From Sphingobacterium athyrii (GTDB taxonomy: Bacteria > Bacteroidota > Bacteroidia > Sphingobacteriales > Sphingobacteriaceae): a stretch of 64,000 bases of DNA. Of this stretch, positions 8,549 to 17,028 are shown piece by piece. Made by a program: the position numbers and the translations under genes. Location of the stretch: positions 62,614 to 126,613 of the forward strand of contig NZ_QCXX01000010.1 in assembly GCF_003071065.1 (NCBI RefSeq), read 5' to 3'. Within the stretch, counting starts at the first letter, position 1; each line of letters starts with the position of its first letter. The notes below the pieces were generated by a model, which worked only from the letters and a program-made list of their open reading frames with translations, had not been told where the DNA came from and ran no database searches.

Positions 8549-10228
8549 TTAATTGTCATCAAAGGCGAGGCTTTTCCAATCGTCTTTTTGGAGATATTTG
8601 AGCATAATAAAAAATAATAACCAGCCAAGCGCCGCTAAACCCCATACCAAAAGTTCATATTGAAAAATCACTTTATGGAGATAACCTAAAAGTCCCAACA
8701 AGCCTAAAATCAATAAATTGACCAGCGCTTTGGAACTGGACTGACTCGCTTTGGAAAAAGGATAATTTTTGACCAGAAAGAGCATGATTAGAATACTTTC
8801 TATCCCACCGACAGCTGAGGATAGCAATAAATCATTAATCGAACCGATGCCGAATAATGGAACACAGATACAGAGAAATAAGAGATTAAATGGCAGTACA
8901 TATTTAATGAGACAGGCTTTAAGTACCCCTGTCATAAATTGACCCGGACAGTTCATTGGAGCAACATAGTAGATCCAGGCTGCTTTATATTTATTGCTCT
9001 GCGTGATCAGCTGAAATACTGTTAAAATGGTTAGCAGCGATAGATAAAACATAATGATATATAAGCCCGATTCTCTTAGCTTGGTCAGCTTCTCTACAAA
9101 TGGCAGCCCCTCACCGGTCCGTAAAAACAGGAATATAAAATAGATGGGCAGATAAGCTAAGGATGGATAGAGCTGCTGTTTAAATTCTCTTGTTTTTGCA
9201 CTTATAAGCCATACAATACTAAATCCAGCCTCTTCGAGCGGAGATGAGCATACGCCGGCTCCCAATTTTTTATAGAATGGTCGTCCTGTATTGGTGTGTG
9301 AAATTGCCTGATCGGTTTCAGATAAAGGTGTATCACCACTTGCAAGAGCGGCTATTTTGGCATTAAAACCTTTGGAAAATAATTTTGTACAAGCATAAAC
9401 ACCAAAGAAAGGAACAACTAAGCCCAAAAGGGAAAATATAATGGACTGTAGGCTATGGTTGCCCTGAAGCAAGGACTGAAAAGAGGCGATCCAAGTACTG
9501 GGAAATATCCATAGAAATTTAAGTTGTTCAATTGTCAGCTGTGACTCAACGATTGTTTGAATCAGATTGGGACCAAGATAATAGGCTAGAAAAATGACCA
9601 ATGAAAGTCCGATCTGTATATAGGCAATAATATCCTTAAATTTTTGGATGGGGAGATATTTGATGCTGATCATATAGAACCCGTTAACGAAAACCAGGGC
9701 AATCAGTGTACTCAATAGAAGTTGTAGAATCAATAGAAAAATACTCGTAATATCCCAGTTAAATGAGACATAAACCACTACTGGTAGGCATAATGCAATA
9801 ATCTGATTGAAAAGCTTAATGGCGATAAATGTTATTCGCGATAAAGCCACGGTCCTATCGCTAACAGGCTTGGGCATAATAATGTACTGGTCCCGAGTGT
9901 CTAAAAGTATAGGTGAAAAGTCTGATACCAATGTAATGCTGAGCATGCTGGTAAAACAGAGTAACATAATGGAAAGTGCTAAGTAACGATCTGGAATGAG
10001 GATGAGAATAACCATGAACATCAAGCCAATGATCATATACATAATAAATTGTATAATGGAGGTGGACGATGAGGATTTCCCGGCATTCCGTTTCTTAAAT
10101 GTAATCGGTTTTCTATTATCTAAGGTAACTTTTGTTTCTAAAATAATTTTAAACTGCGTATAGTTAACACCCAGGCTTTCCCAGGCACCCTTAAACAGAA
10201 GAATAAATCGTAAGATAAATTTTTCCAT
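8549..10228 (-). CDS. ABC transporter integral membrane protein
   Basis: Polytopic membrane protein of about 559 residues, partner of the ATPase encoded immediately upstream. Hydrophobic segments include IIQFIMYMIIGLMFMVILIL, LLLSTLIALVFVNGFYMI and several in the last third, about ten or more in total; long loops lie between. The frame extends 14 codons further into the ATPase gene, but MEKFILRFILLFKGAWE at 10228 is the natural start, one base after the ATPase stop, which implies translational coupling. Substrate unknown; the topology resembles exporters of the ABC-2 class rather than importers with a binding protein. Confidence 0.8.
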   Translation of the reverse strand: MEKFILRFILLFKGAWESLGVNYTQFKIILETKVTLDNRKPITFKKRNAGKSSSSTSIIQFIMYMIIGLMFMVILILIPDRYLALSIMLLCFTSMLSITLVSDFSPILLDTRDQYIIMPKPVSDRTVALSRITFIAIKLFNQIIALCLPVVVYVSFNWDITSIFLLILQLLLSTLIALVFVNGFYMISIKYLPIQKFKDIIAYIQIGLSLVIFLAYYLGPNLIQTIVESQLTIEQLKFLWIFPSTWIASFQSLLQGNHSLQSIIFSLLGLVVPFFGVYACTKLFSKGFNAKIAALASGDTPLSETDQAISHTNTGRPFYKKLGAGVCSSPLEEAGFSIVWLISAKTREFKQQLYPSLAYLPIYFIFLFLRTGEGLPFVEKLTKLRESGLYIIMFYLSLLTILTVFQLITQSNKYKAAWIYYVAPMNCPGQFMTGVLKACLIKYVLPFNLLFLCICVPLFGIGSINDLLLSSAVGGIESILIMLFLVKNYPFSKASQSSSKALVNLLILGLLGLLGYLHKVIFQYELLVWGLAALGWLLFFIMLKYLQKDDWKSLAFDDN

Positions 10229-10229
10229 A

Positions 10230-11006
10230 TTATTGAATAGCGCTAATGATGTTAGATGCATCCAATGCACCGTTATCGGTATTGGTTAATTTTGCGAATA
10301 TGTGTTCGAGTGATTCATTGGGATCCGACTTCAGTTCATTGATAGTACCATCGGCAATGATACTTCCCTGATTGATCAACAGGATTCTATCGGAAACTTT
10401 TTCAACGACGTCCATCATGTGGGAACAGTAAAAAATAGTTTTACCTTCTTTGGCCAGCAGTGATATGAGTTCTTTTACAAAAATCACCGCGTTGGCATCG
10501 AGTCCGGACAGGGGCTCATCCAGGATGATAATTTGTGGATTATGGATAATGCCAGATATCAAAAGCACTTTTTGACGCATGCCTTTTGAAAAGGTATCCA
10601 TTCTACTCGTAGCATTTGCGGCCAGGCCAAATGCACTTAATAATTTTAAGGAACGCTCTTGAATTGTATCGTCTTCCATACCATATAATTTTCCGACAAA
10701 ATCAAGGTATTCCATCGGAGTCAGGACTTCGTACAGCTCTGCATTTTCGGGGACGTATCCGAGCTGGGATTTTATCGAAAGAGGATCTTTTTGAATATCG
10801 ATACCTTTGATTTCGACCTGACCAGTAAAATCTTCGATCAAGCCGGTCAAGATCTTGACTGTCGTGGATTTTCCTGCCCCATTGGGGCCTATATAACCGA
10901 TGACCTGGCCCGGAAATATATCCAGATTGATTCCTTTTAAAATTTCTTTAGTTCCGTATGATTTTTTTAGGTCAATAATACGAATGAGCGGTAAGGTACT
11001 TTCCAT
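10230..11006 (-). CDS. ABC transporter ATP-binding protein
   Basis: 258-residue ATPase that powers the membrane protein downstream. Walker A is GPNGAGKST (about residues 39-47), the Q-loop lies near LGYVPENAELYEVLTP, the signature is FSKGMRQKVLL, Walker B is IIILDEPLSGLD and the switch His is in IFYCSHMMDVVE. The YVPE(N/D)..LY..LT pattern is typical of ABC-2 type exporters (CcmA/NatA-like). Two-gene operon with the permease; no solute-binding protein is present. Confidence 0.93.
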   Translation of the reverse strand: MESTLPLIRIIDLKKSYGTKEILKGINLDIFPGQVIGYIGPNGAGKSTTVKILTGLIEDFTGQVEIKGIDIQKDPLSIKSQLGYVPENAELYEVLTPMEYLDFVGKLYGMEDDTIQERSLKLLSAFGLAANATSRMDTFSKGMRQKVLLISGIIHNPQIIILDEPLSGLDANAVIFVKELISLLAKEGKTIFYCSHMMDVVEKVSDRILLINQGSIIADGTINELKSDPNESLEHIFAKLTNTDNGALDASNIISAIQ

Positions 11007-11104
11007 GTATTTAAATCTTTCAACATAAACTTACATAAAAATACAGAGTTACACACTTTATTTGAATGCTGAATCCCATATTTCTTTGCAAAAATGTAAT
11101 ATAC

Positions 11105-11130
11105 AAAAAAAGGAGTCCTAAGACTCCTTT
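11105..11130 (-). terminator. intrinsic terminator after the acidic protein gene
   Basis: AAAGGAGTC (11109-11117) pairs with GACTCCTTT (11122-11130), loop CTAA; a T run follows on the minus strand. Confidence 0.8.
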
Positions 11131-11154
11131 CAAAACTACTTTATAATCGGAAAA

Positions 11155-11544
11155 CTACCTATCATTTTTTGGATATCCCTCTTCATCAAGATCCGCTCTC
11201 AAATCTTCTTCGTTCTCGGCCAATTTTTTATCCAACGGGGATAAACGGTCATGTTTGAAGGTATCTATACGCATATGTGCATCCTCGAGATCCTCTTCCT
11301 CCAAATCTTCGCGATCTGCATACTCATCGCCTACAAAAGGGTTGGAATCGTCATAACTGGAATCATCGTCTATTGCCCCTTCAGATAGTGTATCATAATC
11401 TGCCGGATGATCATAATCCGGATCATTATCATCTACATCCAGTTCATAACTTTCCAGCTCTTCATTATAAGCTAAGTTTTGATCTGAATCTGGATAATCC
11501 GATTCGACCTTTCCCTTCGTTTTTTTGTGTTCTGTGCCAGCCAT
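11155..11544 (-). CDS. hypothetical highly acidic protein
   Basis: 129 residues, with Asp and Glu making up well over a third and very few hydrophobic positions. There is no signal peptide or membrane segment. Stretches such as DVDDNDPDYDHPADYD and REDLEEEDLEDAH look intrinsically disordered; the C-terminus (SPLDKKLAENEEDLRADLDEEGYP) could form a short helix. The start at 11544 is supported by the sharp change of composition and an intact terminator downstream. I do not recognise a function; a disordered cytosolic acidic protein is all that can be said. Confidence 0.6.
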   Translation of the reverse strand: MAGTEHKKTKGKVESDYPDSDQNLAYNEELESYELDVDDNDPDYDHPADYDTLSEGAIDDDSSYDDSNPFVGDEYADREDLEEEDLEDAHMRIDTFKHDRLSPLDKKLAENEEDLRADLDEEGYPKNDR

Positions 11545-11749
11545 AATCTTATGATTTATCTACAGTAATAAAACAGGCCAGAAGATAAAAAGTTTTAAAA
11601 ATTAATGTTGATAATTAGGAAAATGCATTGTTTTTTTTACCCCGAAAATGGCTTTGAAGTAACTGCCATAAAAACGTAAAATTTATCCTGATAAAGCAAA
11701 CAAATTGAGAACAATAATGTTTAATTAAAAACAGTAAATCTTGGCCACT

Positions 11750-12010
11750 ATGATTTTCAAGCGTTTAAATTATCAGACATTACAGAGTTTACGTCTACAG
11801 GGGTATAATATCCTGTTGACTATCGGGCGTTCGGAAGATGAGAACCCAATTTATTTTCCCATGAAAATGGAGTCGTTCAATTCCACGCCGGCAAATACCA
11901 ATAGCGAGGCAGAGCAGACAGTTCAAGGACAGAAGATATTGGTTTTAGACGAAGCAATACAACGGTCATTGAACAATGACCTCAATGGAATCATTCAGCT
12001 TGATCATTAG
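11750..12010 (+). CDS. hypothetical small protein
   Basis: About 86 residues starting MIFKRLNYQTLQSLRLQGYN. An upstream TTG in frame at 11741 is a less likely start. The N-terminal half is amphipathic with a short beta-like segment (YNILLTIGR); the middle is Ser/Asn/Thr rich. No known domain was recognised and there is no export signal. Its 3' end overlaps the 3' end of the convergent AraC-type regulator by four bases. Confidence 0.5.
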   Translation: MIFKRLNYQTLQSLRLQGYNILLTIGRSEDENPIYFPMKMESFNSTPANTNSEAEQTVQGQKILVLDEAIQRSLNNDLNGIIQLDH

Positions 12011-12831
12011 CTAGATCCTTTCTTCGATCTTTTGTAAGCGCTTGGGGTTGTATTTCTTTTTTTCTTATAAAAGTTGGTGAGGTGGCTTTCGTCATTAAAG
12101 CCTAGTTCATCTACAATCTGTTTCATTGTGTATTGGCTAGACGCTAACCTGTCTTCAATAAGTTGGATACGGATATCATCAATGTATAGTTTGTAGCTTT
12201 TCTGCTGTCTTTTCTTAAAAAAAGCACCAAAGTAATTAGCTGAAATCTGAAAATGATCTGCTATATTTTTAATTTGTAGTTTGTCAGGGAAATAGATGTT
12301 CTGTTGAATATAGGCCTCTAATTCCTCAGACATTTCGCGGGACTCATTGACCGTTAGGTTCAGTTCCTTTAATATATTTTCAATGAATGCAAACAGCGAC
12401 ATCACTTGATGAAAGATAAATGTGGAAGTTGCCGCATCTTCAGATTCCGCCTGTTGATAAATCAGCGACAAGATTTTTTCGATTATCTTGCGGTTTTCTT
12501 TTTTTAGGGACAGGCTTTTATTTAGTAATGTTACCGAATTGAAAATATGCTGTGGATTGTGGGACAGACAAAAATTTTGCTGTATATGATGCAGATCTTT
12601 GAAGTAGTGACTTGAAAAATATAAAATAAATACACTTGAATCTTTCTTACTTTCAAGTATTTCTGAACCAGTGTTCAGAAAAAGTAAATTTTCTTTAAGA
12701 AATTTAGCTCCGGTATTTTTCGATACCAAGAGACCTTCCGAGATATAAACTAAGGCAAAATCAAAGCCTAATTCGTGCAGATTTATCTTTTGTTTATGTT
12801 TGATTTTTTCGGGTAGGAAGGATAAACTCAT
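12007..12831 (-). CDS. AraC family transcriptional regulator
   Basis: 274 residues. The C-terminal 100 hold two helix-turn-helix motifs: KIQNIADHF-like LQIKNIADHFQISANYFG, then MKQIVDELGFNDESHLTNFYKKKRN in outline, ending in the family TPSAYK. The N-terminal part (about 1-160) is a cupin-like sensing region as in many AraC proteins, with no obvious ligand clue. It is not next to an evident metabolic operon; the divergently placed SDR gene region upstream is on the same strand, so the target is unknown. Confidence 0.85.
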   Translation of the reverse strand: MSLSFLPEKIKHKQKINLHELGFDFALVYISEGLLVSKNTGAKFLKENLLFLNTGSEILESKKDSSVFILYFSSHYFKDLHHIQQNFCLSHNPQHIFNSVTLLNKSLSLKKENRKIIEKILSLIYQQAESEDAATSTFIFHQVMSLFAFIENILKELNLTVNESREMSEELEAYIQQNIYFPDKLQIKNIADHFQISANYFGAFFKKRQQKSYKLYIDDIRIQLIEDRLASSQYTMKQIVDELGFNDESHLTNFYKKKRNTTPSAYKRSKKGSS

Positions 12832-13020
12832 TAGACGTATGTAACTTTTATTTTATAATTGTTGATGAATCAGAATGCCATGATAGTTCTTTAGCTGTCT
12901 AGTGTATGCCAATATATTCTGTATATCCAGCTGAATCGAAGAGCCAAATATCGTTATTTTGGCGTTATATCCGTTGATTTTTACAGAAAACAATAGATTT
13001 TTCTTGAAATAGGGAAATCA

Positions 13021-13890
13021 CTAGGTACTTTTTGCATTTCGCGTCATTTTCTCAATGTTGTCCCATTGTTCTTCGGGAATAATATCCAGACCGTTAAACT
13101 CCCCTGCGCCTTTTAACCATTCTCCACCATCTATTGTTATCACATCGCCATTGATGTAGCTCGAATAGTCAGATACCAGATAGGCGGCGAGATTTGCCAG
13201 TTCGTCTAATTGACCTAGACGTCCGAGGGGTATCCGTTTGGTCGGCGATAAAAGCTCACCCAACTCGCCCGGAAGCAAGCGCTCCATAGCGCCGGAAGTC
13301 TGAAACGGCCCCGGGGCAATAGCGTTTAAACGTATCCCTTTTTTGCCCCATTCGACAGCGAGAGATCTTGTCATGGCTAAGACACCGGCCTTGGCTGTAG
13401 CCGAAGGAACAACGTATCCTGAACCCGTCCAGGCATAGGTGGTTACGATACTGAGCACCGTTTTGTTTTGATCCTTATTTTCGATCCAGCGTTTGCCCAG
13501 GGCCAATGTATAATTTATACTTCCCTGAAGAACGATTCCAATGACGGACTCAAAAGCACGATGACTCAGGCGTTCGGTGGGGGATATAAAGTTACCGGCA
13601 GCGTTGTTGATTAAGATGTCTATCCCGCCCAGTTGTTCATATCCGTAAGCAACTACACGTTCTACATCTTCATAATTCCGCACATCGCCGGCTATGGCTA
13701 GGCATTTGCCTTGATGTTTGTCGGACAATTCTCTTGCTGTATGTTGAATCACATCATCCTTTCGGCTGCTGATCAGGCAGGAAGCACCTAACTCCAAGAA
13801 ATAATCAGTCATCGCTTTTCCTAGCCCGGTACCGCCGCCGGTAATTAAAATGCGTTTGCCTTTTAGTGAATCTTCTTTTAGCATGCCCAT
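13021..13890 (-). CDS. SDR family oxidoreductase, 2,4-dienoyl-CoA reductase type
   Basis: Rossmann-fold short-chain dehydrogenase: TGGGTGLGKAM nucleotide-binding turn at about residue 18, then NNAAGNF. The usual YxxxK catalytic motif is replaced by VVPSATAKAGV, with Ser where Tyr is expected and Lys kept. That arrangement, together with LAVEWGKKGIRLNAIAPGP, is characteristic of NADPH-dependent 2,4-dienoyl-CoA reductases, which reduce dienoyl-CoA during unsaturated fatty acid beta-oxidation. Length 289 fits. The start is MGMLKEDSLKGKR; a second Met two codons in is possible. Confidence 0.82.
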   Translation of the reverse strand: MGMLKEDSLKGKRILITGGGTGLGKAMTDYFLELGASCLISSRKDDVIQHTARELSDKHQGKCLAIAGDVRNYEDVERVVAYGYEQLGGIDILINNAAGNFISPTERLSHRAFESVIGIVLQGSINYTLALGKRWIENKDQNKTVLSIVTTYAWTGSGYVVPSATAKAGVLAMTRSLAVEWGKKGIRLNAIAPGPFQTSGAMERLLPGELGELLSPTKRIPLGRLGQLDELANLAAYLVSDYSSYINGDVITIDGGEWLKGAGEFNGLDIIPEEQWDNIEKMTRNAKST

Positions 13891-14035
13891 ATCTTATTTC
13901 ATTTTTATGTATGATTAAGTTACATAAATTTGAATGAAAAAAAAAGCGGTAGCTGAAAGACAGGGAAACACGAAAGGCTGATAGCAATTGATAAGGAGAT
14001 GGACTTGTAAGGGGTGAGCCTCTATATATAAAAAC

Positions 14036-14060
14036 AGGGACTATTTTGTGAATAATCCCT
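14036..14060 (-). terminator. intrinsic terminator of the rplM-tsf operon
   Basis: AGGGACTATT (14036-14045) pairs with AATAATCCCT (14051-14060) with one G-T pair. On the minus strand a T tract follows. It sits 40 bases past the tsf stop. Confidence 0.75.
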
Positions 14061-14100
14061 ATTTTTATTTTACCGATCTATTGCTAGAAAGGGAACTGGC

Positions 14101-14937
14101 TTATGCGCCTAATTGTACGCGTTTGAAAGCAGTTACTGTTAATCCTTTAGAAACTGAATCCAAGAATTGAGCGATATTTTTAGAAGAATCTTTTACAAAT
14201 TCTTGGTTCAACAAAGTCGTGTCTTTGAAGAATTTATTCAATTTACCTTGAGCGATTTTCTCAGCCATATCTGCTGGTTTTCCTTCAGCAATGATTTGTT
14301 CTTTCGCGATAGCGATTTCACGCTCAATTGTGTTTTGATCAACACCATCTTTATCAATTGCAATAGGGTTCATTGCAGCGATTTGCATTGCAACATCTTT
14401 ACCTGCTTCTTCAGCACCAGCTGCATCAGCAGAAAGACCTACTAATACACCTAAGCGGTAGTTACCGTGGATATAAGCGATTACTTTCTCAGCAGAGATT
14501 GTTTCGTATTTAGAAACGTCAATTTTCTCTCCGATTACACCAGTTTGCTCAATCAAAGCATCAGCGATTTTCTTGCCATCAAGTTCCAAACCTTTTAATT
14601 CTTCCAAAGAAGCTGGTTTGTTGTTCAATGCTAGGTCTGCGATTTTTTCTGCGAAAGCTACGAAATCTGAGTTTTTAGCTACGAAGTCAGTTTCACAGTT
14701 TACTTCAACTACGATACCTGATTTACCATCAGCAGTTGCTTTAGCGATGATAACGCCTTCGTTAGAGTCGCGATCCTGACGGCTAGCAGCTACCTTAGCA
14801 CCTTTTTTGCGCAAGTAATCTACAGCAGCTTCAAAGTCACCATTAGACTCAACCAAAGCTTTTTTACAATCCATCATACCAGCGCCAGTTTGTTGACGCA
14901 ATTTGTTTACATCTGATGCAGAAATTTGTACTGACAT
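14101..14937 (-). CDS. tsf: translation elongation factor Ts
   Basis: Nucleotide exchange factor for EF-Tu. The N-terminal UBA-like domain has the family pattern VNKLRQQTGAGMMDCKKAL, followed by CETDFVAKN, the signature that contacts EF-Tu. Two core subdomains follow; 278 residues is normal for Bacteroidota. It is last in a ribosomal operon after rpsB, but a 198-base spacer with a strong secondary structure separates the two, so it may be expressed at a different level from rpsB. Confidence 0.97.
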   Translation of the reverse strand: MSVQISASDVNKLRQQTGAGMMDCKKALVESNGDFEAAVDYLRKKGAKVAASRQDRDSNEGVIIAKATADGKSGIVVEVNCETDFVAKNSDFVAFAEKIADLALNNKPASLEELKGLELDGKKIADALIEQTGVIGEKIDVSKYETISAEKVIAYIHGNYRLGVLVGLSADAAGAEEAGKDVAMQIAAMNPIAIDKDGVDQNTIEREIAIAKEQIIAEGKPADMAEKIAQGKLNKFFKDTTLLNQEFVKDSSKNIAQFLDSVSKGLTVTAFKRVQLGA

Positions 14938-15051
14938 GTTTTATTTCTTTTTATTATTGTTTACTACTGAAAATATTATACAATATTAACTTAAAGCATG
15001 TTAAGCTAATATGAAGTTTAACATTCCTTGATCATCAAGTGTTGTTAAACC

Positions 15052-15123
15052 AAAAAACCGGACAGATAGGCTAGTTCAAGAAAAGTAATCTTTTCCAGAA
15101 ACTAACGCTACGCTATCCGGTTT
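15052..15123 (-). terminator. structured spacer between rpsB and tsf, terminator or attenuator-like
   Basis: AAACCGGA (15055-15062) pairs with TCCGGTTT (15116-15123). Inside, TAGTT pairs with AACTA and GAAAAG with CTTTTC around TAAT, giving a long branched or stacked stem. On the minus strand a run of T follows the CCGG arm, as in an intrinsic terminator. It could cut back transcription into tsf or stabilise the rpsB mRNA end. Confidence 0.55.
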
Positions 15124-15135
15124 GGAATAAAAATA

Positions 15136-15933
15136 TTATTCTCCGTCTTTCGCTTTGCGAGGACGTTTAGCTTCTGAAGCTTCACTATTGTCAACTTTTG
15201 CTTTAGCAGCAGCAGCATCTTTTTCAGCTTCTTCTTCTTTGTCGCGTTTGCGCTCGTCCAAACCTTCTTGGATTGCTTGACCAATAATGCTTGCGATTAA
15301 GCTAATAGATTTACTAGCGTCATCATTCGCAGGGATTGGGAAATCAATGTTTGAAGGATCAGAGTTTGTATCTACCATCGCGAAAGTAGGGATGTTCAAT
15401 TTCATTGCTTCAGAAACAGCGATGTGTTCCTTTTTCACATCAATGATGAATAAAGCAGCTGGCAAACGGTTCAAATCAGCGATACCTCCTAAAAGGTTTT
15501 CTAATTTGATACGCTCACGTTGAATCATCAACTTTTCTTTCTTAGACAATACATCATAAGTACCGTCTTTTTGCATTTTGTCGATGTTAGACATTTTTTT
15601 GATAGACTTACGAACTGTAGCGAAGTTAGTAAGCATACCACCTAACCAACGCTCAGTAACGAAAGGCATATTAACCTCTTTAGCTTGCTGTGCGATGATT
15701 TCTTTTGCTTGTTTTTTCGTTGCTACGAATAAAACTTTACGACCTGATTTTACGATTTGTTTAATAGCTGAAGCAGCTTCTTCTAATTTCGTAAGAGTTT
15801 TGTTCAAGTCAATGATGTGGATACCGTTGCGCTCCATGAAAATGTACTTAGCCATTTTCGGATCCCATTTACGTGTAAGGTGACCAAAGTGCACACCTGC
15901 ATCCAATAAATCTTGATAAGTAGTTCTTGCCAT
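15136..15933 (-). CDS. rpsB: 30S ribosomal protein S2
   Basis: 265 residues with the S2 signatures: DLLDAGVHFGHLTRKWDPKM in outline, FVATKKQAKE, VTERWLGGMLTNF and LFIIDVKKEHIAVSEA. The C-terminal tail is charged and Lys/Ala rich, common in Bacteroidota. The start at 15933 is fixed by a strong Shine-Dalgarno eight bases upstream, unusual for this phylum. Third gene of rplM-rpsI-rpsB-tsf. Confidence 0.98.
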   Translation of the reverse strand: MARTTYQDLLDAGVHFGHLTRKWDPKMAKYIFMERNGIHIIDLNKTLTKLEEAASAIKQIVKSGRKVLFVATKKQAKEIIAQQAKEVNMPFVTERWLGGMLTNFATVRKSIKKMSNIDKMQKDGTYDVLSKKEKLMIQRERIKLENLLGGIADLNRLPAALFIIDVKKEHIAVSEAMKLNIPTFAMVDTNSDPSNIDFPIPANDDASKSISLIASIIGQAIQEGLDERKRDKEEEAEKDAAAAKAKVDNSEASEAKRPRKAKDGE

Positions 15934-15941
15934 TTTTTGAT

Positions 15942-15947
15942 CCTCCT
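15942..15947 (-). promoter_or_regulatory. strong Shine-Dalgarno site of rpsB
   Basis: On the minus strand AAAGGAGGATC ends seven bases before the rpsB ATG. Most genes in this window have A-rich leaders without such a site, so this one stands out. Confidence 0.7.
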
Positions 15948-15951
15948 TTGA

Positions 15952-16338
15952 TTAACGTTTACTGAATTGGAATCTTCTACGAGCTTTACGACGTCCTGGT
16001 TTCTTACGCTCAACCATACGGTCATCACGTGTTACTAAACCTTTAGCGCGTAATGCAGGTTTAACTTCTGGGTTAAGCTCAACCAAAGCTTTTGCGATCG
16101 CTAGACGAACAGCTTCTGCTTGACCTTTAACACCACCTCCGTTAACGTTTACTTTTACATCAAAGTTTGCTAATTCACCCGCTACGCCTAATGATTGTGT
16201 AGCGATGTATTGCAAAGGTAATGTTGGGAAATACTCTTTGTAGTCTTTACCGTTTATAACAATGTTTCCGCTACCAGCAGTTAAGTAAATGCGGGCAACA
16301 GCAGTTTTTCTTCTTCCTGAAGTGTTAGTTGTTGACAT
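15952..16338 (-). CDS. rpsI: 30S ribosomal protein S9
   Basis: 128 residues, ending in KKPGRRKARRRFQFSKR, the conserved basic tail that reaches the P-site tRNA. The start TNTSGRRKTAVARIYL matches the family N-terminus, followed by GGGVKGQAEAVRLAIAKAL. The leader contains AAGGAG about eight bases before the ATG. It lies 11 bases after rplM and 18 before rpsB, inside the ribosomal operon. Confidence 0.98.
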   Translation of the reverse strand: MSTTNTSGRRKTAVARIYLTAGSGNIVINGKDYKEYFPTLPLQYIATQSLGVAGELANFDVKVNVNGGGVKGQAEAVRLAIAKALVELNPEVKPALRAKGLVTRDDRMVERKKPGRRKARRRFQFSKR

Positions 16339-16349
16339 GTCGATTCTCC

Positions 16350-16793
16350 TTAAAATTTAACTGGTTTTGGATTTTGTGCTTCATGCTTGTGCTCAGTACC
16401 AGCATAAACGTAAAGGTTCTTAAACAATTGACGACCTAAACGGTTTTTAGGAAGCATACCACGAACAGCTTTCTCAATGATGCGTTCAGGGAATTTAGCC
16501 ATTAACTCTTTAGGAGAAACGAAACGTTGACCACCTGGATATCCAGTGTAGCGTACGTAAACTTTGTCGCCTAATTTGTTTCCTGTCAATCTAATTTTGT
16601 CTGCATTGATAACAATAACGTTATCTCCACAGTCTACGTGTGGGGTGAATGTAGGCTTGTGCTTACCACGAATTACCTTCGCGATGTTGCTCGCCAAACG
16701 CCCCAAAATCTCTCCTTCAGCGTCAACAACGATCCACTCTTTGTTAACGGTGTTCTTGTTGGCAGAGACAGTTTTGTAACTTAACGTATTCAC
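16350..16793 (-). CDS. rplM: 50S ribosomal protein L13
   Basis: 147 residues. Family blocks visible are WIVVDAEGEILGRLASNIAK, RGKHKPTFTPHVDCGD, YPGGQRFVSPKEL and AVRGMLPKNRLGRQ. It is the first gene of the operon; rpsI follows after 11 bases. A TACCTTTG promoter element lies about 60 bases upstream, giving a leader of roughly 55 bases. Confidence 0.98.
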   Translation of the reverse strand: MNTLSYKTVSANKNTVNKEWIVVDAEGEILGRLASNIAKVIRGKHKPTFTPHVDCGDNVIVINADKIRLTGNKLGDKVYVRYTGYPGGQRFVSPKELMAKFPERIIEKAVRGMLPKNRLGRQLFKNLYVYAGTEHKHEAQNPKPVKF

Positions 16794-16853
16794 TTGCTTT
16801 TGTTTAAATAATTTGTAAAATTTTATTTATCTTCCCCTTATCACAAGGGTCTG

Positions 16854-16861
16854 CAAAGGTA
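16854..16861 (-). promoter_or_regulatory. -7 promoter element of the rplM operon
   Basis: TACCTTTG on the minus strand, a full TAnnTTTG match. The predicted leader holds a short CCCTT/AAGGG hairpin close to its 5' end. Confidence 0.5.
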
Positions 16862-17028
16862 CATCTATTATTCTATATTTTAAAATCTATTTCACTTATT
16901 TTATTGAAAACGAGCCAAGTTTCTTGCGGACTGGGCTAATCTCAATATTTTTACAACTTACGCGAATGAATATTGTTACATTAGTTAGTATATTGCAGGA
17001 AGAATTTTTAATTATTTAGTGGAAGTAG

